NCBI RefSeq assembly: GCF_030816015.1
Contig: NZ_JAUSXN010000001.1
Coordinates: forward strand, 3,100,001-3,164,000
Direction of reading: 5' to 3'
Length of the DNA: 64,000 nucleotides
Origin: Pedobacter sp. W3I1
GTDB lineage: Bacteria; Bacteroidota; Bacteroidia; Sphingobacteriales; Sphingobacteriaceae
Below are positions 9,391 through 17,442 of the stretch, piece by piece. The notes beneath the pieces were generated by a model. It did no database searches, was not told the DNA's origin, and saw nothing but the letters and a program-made list of their open reading frames with translations. The position numbers were made by a program, and so were the translations under genes. Numbering within the stretch: position 1 is the first letter of the stretch; every line of letters begins with the position of its first letter.

Positions 9391-10502
9391 TGAGACTAAA
9401 ACAATTGAGCCTGATCATATTGATCGCGATTGCCTTCACCGCATGTAAACCCAAAGATAGCTTTACCATTGACGGAACTTTTCAAAATCCTGGAACAGAG
9501 AAGAAAGTATTTTTATACGGTATGCAAAATAGCAATATGGTGGCAATCGATTCAACTAATTTATCAGAAAAAGGCGAATTTAAATTCATTCGTAAAACGC
9601 CATCGGTTGATTTCTTTAGGGTATCGGTAGGTAACCATGAATTTATGTTAATTGCAAAAAATGGCGACGACATTAAATTGGAAGCTGATTTGGCCGACAA
9701 AACAATGGCTTACAAAATTTCGGGTGCAAATGAAGTAGAAAAATTATCAGAACTCAATACCATTAGAAACAATTTTGCCAGGCAGGTAGAAAAACTACAG
9801 GCCGATTTCGAAGCAAAAGTGGCAACACAACCTCAAAACAGGGCAGCCGTGCTAGAATCGATGAAACCCCAGTATGAATCTTATATCAACCAATTAAATA
9901 CACAAATTATAAAATTTGCTAAAGATAATAAAGGAACGCTTGCCAGTTTCTATGCTATGAATACTTTAAGTCCGCAGGAATTCGAAGCTGAACTGGTAAA
10001 ATTTGCTGGTGAAGTTAAAGAAGAAATTAAAGGCAATGCTACTGTTGATACTTTTGTAAAACAGATGGCGCTTTTAAAAGCGGTTCAGGTGGGGCAGATC
10101 GCACCAGCATTTACCATTAATACCGCTGATGACAAACCTGTAAGTTTATCAGACTATAAAGGTAAATACGTACTCATCGATTTTTGGGCATCATGGTGCC
10201 AGCCTTGCCGTCAGGAGAATCCGAACGTAGTTAAGGTGTATAATAAATATAAAAATAAGAACTTTGATATCATTGGCGTTTCGTTAGATACCGATAAGGC
10301 TGCATGGTTAGGTGCAGTGAAAGCGGATGGATTAACCTGGACACACGTTTCGGAATTAAAAGATTTTAACGGTGTAACGGTAAAAAAATATCAGGTGCAA
10401 GCAATCCCAACTTCTTACCTGGTTGATCCGGCTGGAAAAATAGTGGCTAAAAACTTGCGTGGCGACGAACTGGAGGCATTTTTAGCTAAGACGTTACGTT
10501 AA
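9390..10502 (+). CDS. TlpA-like thioredoxin-family lipoprotein
   Basis: A 370-residue periplasmic-facing lipoprotein. The signal sequence ends in the lipobox FTAC (Cys19). An N-terminal DUF4369-like beta domain follows (GTFQNPGTEKKVFLYGM). After a helical linker comes a C-terminal redoxin domain starting near residue 234 with IAPAFTINTADDKPVSLSDY. The active site is WASWCQPC (Cys270/Cys273) and the cis-Pro motif is AIPTSYLVD. Such proteins are thiol-disulfide reductases of the Bacteroidota envelope. Substrate unknown. It overlaps gatB by one base. Confidence 0.92.
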   Translation: MRLKQLSLIILIAIAFTACKPKDSFTIDGTFQNPGTEKKVFLYGMQNSNMVAIDSTNLSEKGEFKFIRKTPSVDFFRVSVGNHEFMLIAKNGDDIKLEADLADKTMAYKISGANEVEKLSELNTIRNNFARQVEKLQADFEAKVATQPQNRAAVLESMKPQYESYINQLNTQIIKFAKDNKGTLASFYAMNTLSPQEFEAELVKFAGEVKEEIKGNATVDTFVKQMALLKAVQVGQIAPAFTINTADDKPVSLSDYKGKYVLIDFWASWCQPCRQENPNVVKVYNKYKNKNFDIIGVSLDTDKAAWLGAVKADGLTWTHVSELKDFNGVTVKKYQVQAIPTSYLVDPAGKIVAKNLRGDELEAFLAKTLR

Positions 10503-10605
10503 AACAAATTCCATGTTAAACTAATTTAAGTAATTAACAATTTCTTAACTTAGGCTTAACTAAATATTGCATCATAGACACTACTTTCGTAACAAATATT
10601 TAACT

Positions 10606-11295
10606 ATGAACAACGCAGGTCAGAAAATATTAATTGTTGATGATGAACCAGATATCCTGGAGCTGATTGAATATAATCTTAAAAAAGAGGGTTATCAGGT
10701 TTTTACTGCTACCAATGGCCAGGAAGGAATTACTGTTGCGAAAAAGGTGCATCCAGATTTGATTATTCTAGATATTATGATGCCTAAGATGGATGGAATT
10801 GAGGCTTGCCGTTTAATGCGTGCAATACCTGAATTTAAGAATACATTTATGGTTTTCTTAACCGCCAGAAGTGAAGAGTATTCAGAAATCGCAGGTTTTA
10901 ATGTCGGCGCTGATGATTATATAGCAAAACCGATTAAACCACGTGCTTTAGTTAGCCGCATTAATGCTATTTTAAGACGAAATACAGGAACGGAAGAAGT
11001 ATCAGAAAATAAATTAGAAATTGGCGATTTAGTAATCGATCGTGAGGCTTATTTAGTTTTTCAAGGTGGCAACAAGGTAGTACTGGCGAAAAAAGAATTT
11101 GAGCTTTTATACTTACTGGCTTCAAAACCAGGAAAAGTTTATACCCGCGAGTCGATCCTTAAAAATATCTGGGAAGATTCGGTAGTAGTAACCAATAGAA
11201 CCATCGATGTTCACATTCGTAAACTAAGAGAAAAACTAGGTGAAACTTATGTATCAACCGTAAAAGGGGTAGGTTATAAGTTTGAACTTTCTTAA
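10606..11295 (+). CDS. Response regulator, OmpR/PhoB family
   Basis: A two-component DNA-binding regulator of 229 residues from the ATG at 10606 (MNNAGQKILIVDDEPD). The frame also stays open upstream to a TTG, but that stretch lacks family similarity. The receiver domain has acidic residues DDE (12-14), the phosphorylation site Asp56 in LIILDIMMP, and the conserved KPIKP. The C-terminal winged helix has FELLYLLASKPGKVYTRESI and NRTIDVHIRKLREKLGE. No histidine kinase lies next to it, so its partner is elsewhere. It is close to PhoB-like regulators, but the signal cannot be read from the sequence. Confidence 0.9.
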   Translation: MNNAGQKILIVDDEPDILELIEYNLKKEGYQVFTATNGQEGITVAKKVHPDLIILDIMMPKMDGIEACRLMRAIPEFKNTFMVFLTARSEEYSEIAGFNVGADDYIAKPIKPRALVSRINAILRRNTGTEEVSENKLEIGDLVIDREAYLVFQGGNKVVLAKKEFELLYLLASKPGKVYTRESILKNIWEDSVVVTNRTIDVHIRKLREKLGETYVSTVKGVGYKFELS

Positions 11296-11318
11296 ATTAT
11301 AAAAGTTATAGGTATTAG

Positions 11319-11347
11319 CCGCTCTGATCAATATCGGGGCGGTTTTT
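11319..11347 (+). terminator. Terminator after the response regulator
   Basis: Stem CCGCTCTGAT with ATCGGGGCGG (two T-G wobbles), loop CAAT, then TTTTT. It lies 23 bp after the stop codon. Confidence 0.8.
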
Positions 11348-11369
11348 CTATACTTAAAATCTTCAATTA

Positions 11370-11474
11370 GATCCTGAAACAAGTTCAGGAGGACGATACT
11401 CGTAAAAATTCGTCATGCTGAATTCATTTCAGCATCTTCCTTGATTGAGTCCCTGAAATAAATTCAGGGTGACG
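11370..11474. repeat. Array of three family B palindromes
   Basis: Three palindromes lie head to tail: GATCCTGAA...TTCAGGAGGACGA (11370-11396), CGTCATGCTGAA...TTTCAGCATCT (11411-11436), and GTCCCTGAA...TTCAGGGTGACGC (11447-11474). Their stems differ but share the CTGAA/TTCAG core and a terminal GACG. They are non-coding and possibly REP-like. Confidence 0.75.
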
Positions 11475-11497
11475 CCCGCCTTAAAAAAATAAAATCG

Positions 11498-11505
11498 TAT
11501 TTTTG
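11498..11505 (+). promoter_or_regulatory. Candidate -7 element for pseudouridine synthase
   Basis: TATTTTTG matches TAnnTTTG and lies 23 bp before the TTG start at 11529. No clear -33 element is visible. Confidence 0.35.
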
Positions 11506-11528
11506 CGCTTCATTAATTACAGCGCAGT

Positions 11529-12251
11529 TTGAAGTTTCCAAATTTTAAAGACCTTATTCTTTTCGAAGACAACGATTTTATTGTTATCAATAAACCTCCA
11601 TTTTTAGCCTCGCTCGATGAACGTGGTGGATCTGGAGAAACCAATGTGTTACGTCTGGCTAAACAGTATAGCGATGATGCACAGGTTTGTCACCGTTTGG
11701 ATAAAGAAACTTCTGGTGCTTTAATTATCGCCAAAAACCCCGAAGCTTATCGCCACGCTTCTATGCAGTTCGAAAGAAGAAAGGTGAATAAAACCTATCA
11801 TGCGGTAGTAGATGGGCACGTCATTTTCGACCAGTTAACGGTTGATCTTCCGATCTTAAACGATGGCAATAAAAATGTAACCATTGATAGGGCAGAAGGT
11901 AAAAGAGCGGAAACTATTTTCGATTCGTTAAAATACTACAAACATTACACTTTGGTAGAGTGCAAGCCAATAACTGGCCGTATGCACCAAATCCGTATTC
12001 ACCTGGCTACGCAAAGAGCAGCCATTGTTGGCGATGATATGTACAAAGGCAAACCTGTTTTTCTTTCGTCAATTAAGAGAGGTTATAAATTAACCAAAGG
12101 CGAGGAGGAGCAACCCATTATGAAACGTTTCGCATTACACGCCAGGCATTTGGTTTTTAAAGGATTAGATGACCAAGATATTGTGATCGATGCACCTTAT
12201 CCAAAAGATTTTGCAACCTTAATTAAGCTATTGGATAAATTTGATGCGTAA
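11529..12251 (+). CDS. RluA-family pseudouridine synthase
   Basis: A 240-residue cytoplasmic enzyme that converts specific uridines in RNA to pseudouridine. The catalytic motif is VCHRLDKETSGALIIAK, with the catalytic Asp in HRLD. Other family blocks are FIVINKPPFLASLDE, NKTYHAVVDGHV, ECKPITGRMHQIRIHL and FALHARHL. There is no S4 domain, which makes it shorter than RluC or RluD. The start appears to be TTG at 11529 (MKFPNFKD), with no ATG before conserved sequence. The target uridine cannot be assigned. Confidence 0.93.
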   Translation: MKFPNFKDLILFEDNDFIVINKPPFLASLDERGGSGETNVLRLAKQYSDDAQVCHRLDKETSGALIIAKNPEAYRHASMQFERRKVNKTYHAVVDGHVIFDQLTVDLPILNDGNKNVTIDRAEGKRAETIFDSLKYYKHYTLVECKPITGRMHQIRIHLATQRAAIVGDDMYKGKPVFLSSIKRGYKLTKGEEEQPIMKRFALHARHLVFKGLDDQDIVIDAPYPKDFATLIKLLDKFDA

Positions 12252-12265
12252 AACGGCCCTTTAAA

Positions 12266-12296
12266 TTGGCTCGTTTCGTTGTTTTTGTTACTTTTG
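12266..12296 (+). promoter_or_regulatory. Promoter of the clc gene
   Basis: TTG at 12266-12268 and TACTTTTG at 12289-12296 are 20 bp apart. This fits the Bacteroidota -33/-7 arrangement. It places the transcription start near 12303 and favours ATG at 12327 as the clc start over the in-frame codon at 12279. Confidence 0.55.
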
Positions 12297-12326
12297 GACT
12301 ATTCGCCCTCTATTAAAAATAATAGA

Positions 12327-14118
12327 ATGTACATCAGATTTGTAAATTACCTTGATGCGGTTAATCAATACCGAAAATCTAAAATATCAAACCGTAATTT
12401 CTTAGTTATCCTTGCTGTAATTGTTGGAATTTTAGCAGGACTTGCAGCAGCCGTTTTAAAAAGTTTAACCCATCATATCGAAGAATTTCTTTCAATCAGA
12501 CTGGCACTGGAAATATAAATACTACTTGTATTTCATTTTTCCAATGATCGGTATTTTTCTAACGGTTTTGTACATTAGATACTTTATCCGGAGAACGAAG
12601 TTCGAAACGGGCTTAACCCCATTGCTTTATGCCATTTCAAAAAAATCGAGCAAGGTAGAAGCACATAATATTTATTCGCAGGTTATAACTGCAGCAGTTA
12701 CTGTTGGTTTCGGTGGATCAACAGGTTTAGAGGCACCAATTGTTACCAGCGGATCGGCAATAGGCTCAAATCTTGGCCGTTTACTGGGTTTGTCTTATCG
12801 TGAAATTACCATGTTGGTGGCTTGTGGTGCAGCAGCGGGTATTGCAGGAGCATTTAATAGTCCTGTGGCGGGTATTGTTTTCGCTATCGAAATTTTATTA
12901 CCTGAGTTTACCATTCCTGCATTTATCCCGCTCTTATTATCAGCGGCAACCGCAGCAGTAGTAGCACGATTATTTTACACACAACAACTTTTCTTTTTAG
13001 TTACAGAAGGATGGAAGGTTAACGCCTTATTCTACTATGTAATATTAGCTTGCTTTATAGGCTTGTTTTCTATTTATTTTACAAAAGCCAACTATGCCGT
13101 AAAAGGCTTATTCTATAAAATAAAACATCCGTACACCAAGGTTATTGCAGGAGGTTTAATGCTTGGTGTTTTGGTTTTTCTATTCCCGACGTTGTATGGC
13201 GAAGGATATATTACCATAAAAGAATTGCTAAAAGGTGACTATAAGGCGGTGATCAATAATAGTATTTTTTCAGATTATAATACTATCCCTGCTTTGGTTA
13301 TCCTATTCACGGTGGTAACCATTTTTATGAAGTCGATAGCTACCCTGGTAACCCTGGGTGCAGGTGGTAATGGCGGAACATTTGCGCCCAGTTTAATTAT
13401 GGGCGGTTTAATTGGATTTATCTTTGCTTATGTGGTCAATCTATCTGGTATTGCTCAACTAAATGTATCCAATTTTATTGTAGCAGGAATGGCCGCAGCC
13501 TTAGGCTCAATTATGCACGCACCTTTAACTGGTATCTTTCTAATTGCCGAAATTACGGGCGGATATGTCTTAATGGTGCCGCTGATGATTACCACTGCCA
13601 TTTCTTATGCGATTAACCGCAGTGCTCAAAAACATTCTATCTATACAAAAGCATTGGCTGATAAAGGCGAACTGTTATCGCATGATGATAAAGATACGAC
13701 TGTTTTAAACCAGATGAAGCTGAAATACCTGATTGAGAAAACCTATCCTCGATTAAACATGAATGATCATATTTCGGTTAAGATGAATGAAATTTTGCAA
13801 TCGCGTAAAAATATATGTGCTGTTACGGATGAAATGGGCGATTTTAAAGGCATAATTTACATAGAAGAGCTTTTTAACGAAATGATTAATCATCCTGATA
13901 AGGAAAATTTGCAAGCTTCTTATTTGGTACAACCTGCACCAAATGCCATTACTGAAAATGATGATCTGAAAATGGTATTAGAGAAAATGGAGCAGGATAA
14001 TGTATGGATTTTACCGGTGTTAACTGCGCAAAATCAATATCTAGGCTTCGTTTCTAAAACGGCGATTTTTAATAAATACAGGGCATTGCTGATGAGACAG
14101 AATGATTATATGGGGTAA
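12327..14118 (+). pseudogene. ClC chloride channel/transporter with CBS domains, frameshifted
   Basis: The sequence encodes a ClC-type anion channel or exchanger in two frames. The first part, 12327-12518, encodes MYIRFVNYLD to HHIEEFLS and then runs into a stop. The rest is intact in the +1 frame up to 14118. Reading across the junction in that frame gives a natural continuation, QSDWHWKYKYYLYFIFP, so one extra base (probably T in the CTTTCAAT tract near 12489-12492) explains the break. The second part has GGSTGLEAP, AGAFNSPVAGIVFAIE, GAGGNGGTFAPSLIMGG and two C-terminal CBS domains. It is either a true lesion or a sequencing error. As read, no full-length protein is made. Confidence 0.85.
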
Positions 14119-14136
14119 CCCTAAATCCTACGGGAA

Positions 14137-14220
14137 CGTCATTTCGACCGTAGTGGAGAAATCTTTCATAGATATTATTAATAGATATCTCCATTCCGCT
14201 GCGCTTCAGTCGACATGACG
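14137..14220. repeat. Long inverted intergenic repeat (family A)
   Basis: The left arm CGTCATTTCGACCGTAGTGG and the right arm ending CTTCAGTCGACATGACG form an imperfect hairpin with GAGAAATCTTT / AGATATCTCC inside. It lies between the convergent clc and NtrC-type genes. Related copies are at 23919, 31918, 59545 and 63339. Confidence 0.75.
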
Positions 14221-14306
14221 ATTTATCTATTGGAATCTCTAAAAGTTGGAATGTTGAGCGGAAAACCTTCCAACTTTAAAACATTCCAACCTTAAAACTT
14301 TTCACC

Positions 14307-15710
14307 TTACTCAGCTCTCTTTAATCCAAACTTCTCAATTTTACTATATAAGTGACTTCTTTGGATATCAATTTCATCAGCTGTTTTTGATACATTCCAG
14401 TTGTTTTTCTCCAATTTGAATTTGATGAATTCACGTTCTGCGTGATCTTTATAATCCTGAAAATTATTAAAAGAATCGAAAGAAAAAGCCAGACTCGAAC
14501 CGCCAGCACCCGCAATCTGTGCACTGGTTGCGGCACCAATGTTTGTACCACCACCAGGATTGGCAAAAGCGCGCACATCATTTTCGGTAATAACCTTGTC
14601 GCTCAAAATAATCAAACGCTCAATCATGTTATGTAATTCACGTACGTTACCTGTCCACGGTAAGGCCTTTAAAGCAGCCATACCTGCTTCGTTTATTTTC
14701 TTCACAGGCATTCCATAGTCGCTACAAATATTTTCTAAAAAGTTTTGCGCAATAACAGGAATATCATCAATACGCTCTGTTAAATGTGGAACATGGATAT
14801 TGATTACGTTTAAGCGGTGGTACAAATCCATACGGAAGTTACCATCTTCGATTTCTTTCAATAAATCTTTATTGGTTGCTGCTAAAACGCGAACATTTAC
14901 TTCAATTTCCTTTTCGCCACCCACACGCGAAATTTTATGCTCCTGCAAAGCACGTAAAACTTTTGCCTGGGCAGAGAGGCTCATATCACCAATCTCATCC
15001 AAAAATAAAGTTCCGCCATTAGCCAGTTCAAACTTACCGATACGTTGTTTAACAGCAGAGGTAAAAGAACCTTTCTCGTGACCAAACAATTCACTTTCTA
15101 TTAGTTCGGATGGAATAGCCGCACAGTTTACTTCAATTAAAGGACTATCTGCCCGATTCGATTTCTCATGTAACCAACGGGCTACCAATTCTTTACCACT
15201 ACCATTTGCACCAGTAATTAATACGCGGGCCTCGGTAGGCGCAACACGCTCAATGGTTTCCTTAATTTTAGAAATGCTTTCCGATTCGCCTAGAATTTCA
15301 CGGGTTTTACTTGCCTTACGTTTTAAAACCTTGGTTTCGGTAACTAAATTTCCACGGTCTAAACCATTACGGACCGTGATTAATAAACGGTTTAAATCAG
15401 GTGGTTTCGAAATAAAATCGAAAGCTCCTTTTTTACTGGCTTCAATGGCAGTTTCAACTGTTCCATGACCGGATATCATAATGAATGGCAAATCGGGTTT
15501 AATGAGCTGTGCCTGTTCGAGCACTTCCATACCATCCATCTTATTCATCTTGATATCGCAAAGTACCAGATCGAAATTTCCTTTTTTGATCATTTCGAGG
15601 CCATCAATACCGTTATCGATATCTTCAACATCGTAATTTTCGTACTCCAGAATTTCGCGTAAAGTACTCCTTATCGCACGCTCATCGTCAATTATTAATA
15701 ATTTAGCCAT
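14307..15710 (-). CDS. Sigma-54-dependent response regulator, NtrC family
   Basis: A 467-residue regulator with receiver, AAA+ and Fis-type helix-turn-helix domains. The phosphoacceptor is Asp52 (LVLCDIKMNKMDG). Walker A is GANGSGKE (about 167-174) and Walker B is GTLFLDEIGD (about 233-242). The sigma-54 contact loop reads GSFTSA (214-219) instead of the classical GAFTGA. The C-terminal HTH is NVSKTADEIDIQRSHLYSKI. It should drive RpoN-dependent promoters when phosphorylated. No kinase is adjacent. It ends convergent with clc across family A repeat DNA. Confidence 0.93.
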   Translation of the reverse strand: MAKLLIIDDERAIRSTLREILEYENYDVEDIDNGIDGLEMIKKGNFDLVLCDIKMNKMDGMEVLEQAQLIKPDLPFIMISGHGTVETAIEASKKGAFDFISKPPDLNRLLITVRNGLDRGNLVTETKVLKRKASKTREILGESESISKIKETIERVAPTEARVLITGANGSGKELVARWLHEKSNRADSPLIEVNCAAIPSELIESELFGHEKGSFTSAVKQRIGKFELANGGTLFLDEIGDMSLSAQAKVLRALQEHKISRVGGEKEIEVNVRVLAATNKDLLKEIEDGNFRMDLYHRLNVINIHVPHLTERIDDIPVIAQNFLENICSDYGMPVKKINEAGMAALKALPWTGNVRELHNMIERLIILSDKVITENDVRAFANPGGGTNIGAATSAQIAGAGGSSLAFSFDSFNNFQDYKDHAEREFIKFKLEKNNWNVSKTADEIDIQRSHLYSKIEKFGLKRAE

Positions 15711-15816
15711 TAGAGATGTATTCTTTAGTTTTGAAATGCGAATATATTATTTTTTAGTTAATGTATAGTTTTTTATACAATTTATCCGCTATAAACCTTA
15801 AAAGATGCGAAAGGTT

Positions 15817-17064
15817 TTAATAAACATAATCCAGTTTGAACTTACGTAAATCGGGCTTTTGCTTTTTAGCTCTTTTTAATTCGAGCTCATAAATGGCACG
15901 TCCCAGGTTTTTCATAAAAGGAAAACAAACCGTTTCGTATTCGTACTTATTATCGTTAAATATGCCATCCTCGTTGCTCTGTACTACCGCCGTTAAGAAA
16001 TATTCAATTCCATTTTTAAAATCAACGAAATAAGAATTATCGATGATGTAGCCATAGCTATCGCCATATTTATTAAAGATTCTAATATTTGGATCTGGTG
16101 TTACCTGTTCTCTTCCATAATACAGCATCTTTGCGTAGGTTGTCCAAAATTCTTTTGGATCGTATTTGGGAAAATCGCTTTCAGTAGGGTATTTACTCAT
16201 ATAAGTGTAAATAAGCTTATAATCTTCTGGTGTAAGATTAAACTGTTCTTTCACTGGGAAAGCCTCAGGAAAAATTAATTTCTGCATGAGCTTTTGTTGG
16301 TCGTTAATGGCGAAGGCATTTTTGCCTGCTAAGCTGAAAGGCTTGTTTACTAACTTGTTTGTACTATCCATATATCCGGTGCCCATTACCAGATTCGTCA
16401 ATTTCAATTCATATTCTTTTGGATCGTACTGCGCTGCTTGATCATACACCAAATGATCTCCATTATAAAACTTAATGGGATTGGTATGTTTGGCAGATTC
16501 GCCGGCATCGCCAATGGCCAGGCGGTTTAAAATACGGCTATCGTTTAATCCGTTTGCTTTCAGTTTTTCATTAATTTCTGCCCGGCTAATAAATTCGAAT
16601 AAACGGTTAAAAGCATCGTTATCGCTGGTAAGCAAAATCTTTTTAACATAATGTTCTATTGATGGAAGCCCGTTTTTAGCACTTGTATCTTTTAAAACTT
16701 TGGTTTGTCCTTTATAGGCGCTATCAGTAATCATGGTGCTTTTGGCTGTTAAACCAGTGTTTTTTAACCGGTTTACCTTTTCCAGGGCAAAAATCACCGC
16801 AGCAAGTTTAACCGTACTGGCGGGATAAAAATAATGGTGCGGATCTAAATTATAGCTAAACGTTTTAAAAGCAGGTCTATTCTTTACATCACGGTTAACC
16901 TGGGTATATAGAATTTGTATTTCGTTTTTATGTGGATGATGGAGCACCGAAGAAAAAAGTTCGGGTTTGCTTTCCATCATTTTCTTCAGAAAAACAGTAT
17001 CGGTTTTTTGTGCCATAGCAGATATGCCGATTAACGAAAATGCAATAATTAAAATCCTTTTCAT
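15817..17064 (-). CDS. Serine hydrolase, class A beta-lactamase-like
   Basis: A 415-residue secreted protein from ATG at 17064 (MKRILIIAFSLIGISAMAQ, a clear signal peptide; an in-frame upstream start at 17112 would spoil it). The active-site Ser-x-x-Lys is STVK (Ser83/Lys86) in YFYPASTVKLAA, and the second motif is SDN (147-149). A KTG-like third motif is not obvious. It is longer than true class A beta-lactamases (~290 residues), with an extended C-terminal part (FKNGIEYFLTAVVQSNEDG). It is more likely an envelope hydrolase or peptidase of this fold than a resistance enzyme. It is divergent from the B12 riboswitch. Confidence 0.8.
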   Translation of the reverse strand: MKRILIIAFSLIGISAMAQKTDTVFLKKMMESKPELFSSVLHHPHKNEIQILYTQVNRDVKNRPAFKTFSYNLDPHHYFYPASTVKLAAVIFALEKVNRLKNTGLTAKSTMITDSAYKGQTKVLKDTSAKNGLPSIEHYVKKILLTSDNDAFNRLFEFISRAEINEKLKANGLNDSRILNRLAIGDAGESAKHTNPIKFYNGDHLVYDQAAQYDPKEYELKLTNLVMGTGYMDSTNKLVNKPFSLAGKNAFAINDQQKLMQKLIFPEAFPVKEQFNLTPEDYKLIYTYMSKYPTESDFPKYDPKEFWTTYAKMLYYGREQVTPDPNIRIFNKYGDSYGYIIDNSYFVDFKNGIEYFLTAVVQSNEDGIFNDNKYEYETVCFPFMKNLGRAIYELELKRAKKQKPDLRKFKLDYVY

Positions 17065-17148
17065 GAGTAAAAATTTGATTCCTAATTTAGCCTTTTCTAT
17101 TAAAATCACCATTTTCCATCATCCATTTTACATGTTGTTTAATTTTGT

Positions 17149-17156
17149 TACTTTTG
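17149..17156 (+). promoter_or_regulatory. Candidate -7 element for the B12 riboswitch transcript
   Basis: TACTTTTG fits TAnnTTTG and lies just upstream of the riboswitch, placing transcription start near 17163. No -33 TTG was found at normal spacing. Confidence 0.45.
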
Positions 17157-17162
17157 CAGCGC

Positions 17163-17331
17163 TTTTGGTTTCCGGCTTTACACCCGGAATTAAAAGGGAA
17201 TACAGTGTAAATCTGTAACTGTCCCGCAGCTGTAAGCTCCTTAACGGATTTCCAATCAATCTGCCACTGTTCCGACTCGTTCGGCATGGGAAGGCCGGAA
17301 ACCCGGGAGTAAGTCAGAAGACCTGCCTTCA
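17163..17331 (+). ncRNA. Cobalamin (adenosylcobalamin-type) riboswitch
   Basis: The conserved core is clear. In order there is GGGAATACAGTGTAAATCTG (about 17196-17215), CTGTCCCGCAGCTGTAA (17219-17235), the B12-box element GCCACTG (17263-17269), GGGAAGGCCGG (17288-17298) and GTCAGAAGACCTGCC (17313-17327). Cobalamin binding to such leaders turns off expression of B12 uptake genes. It precedes the BtuB-like receptor by about 110 bp. The expression platform in 17332-17442 could not be resolved by eye. Confidence 0.93.
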
Positions 17332-17442
17332 GCATTTAATTTCATAGCTTTCGGGGATTGAAGCTAGGATTGAGATACATAACGTTTTTCGTATTTTCAT
17401 TTCCTTTCCTAATCTGTTGGCTGTGGGCAAAACCACAATCAA

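Noticed and set aside
15817..17064. Functional class A beta-lactamase
   Set aside because: SxxK and SDN are present, but the protein is far longer than true enzymes and lacks a clear KTG motif, so resistance is not supported.
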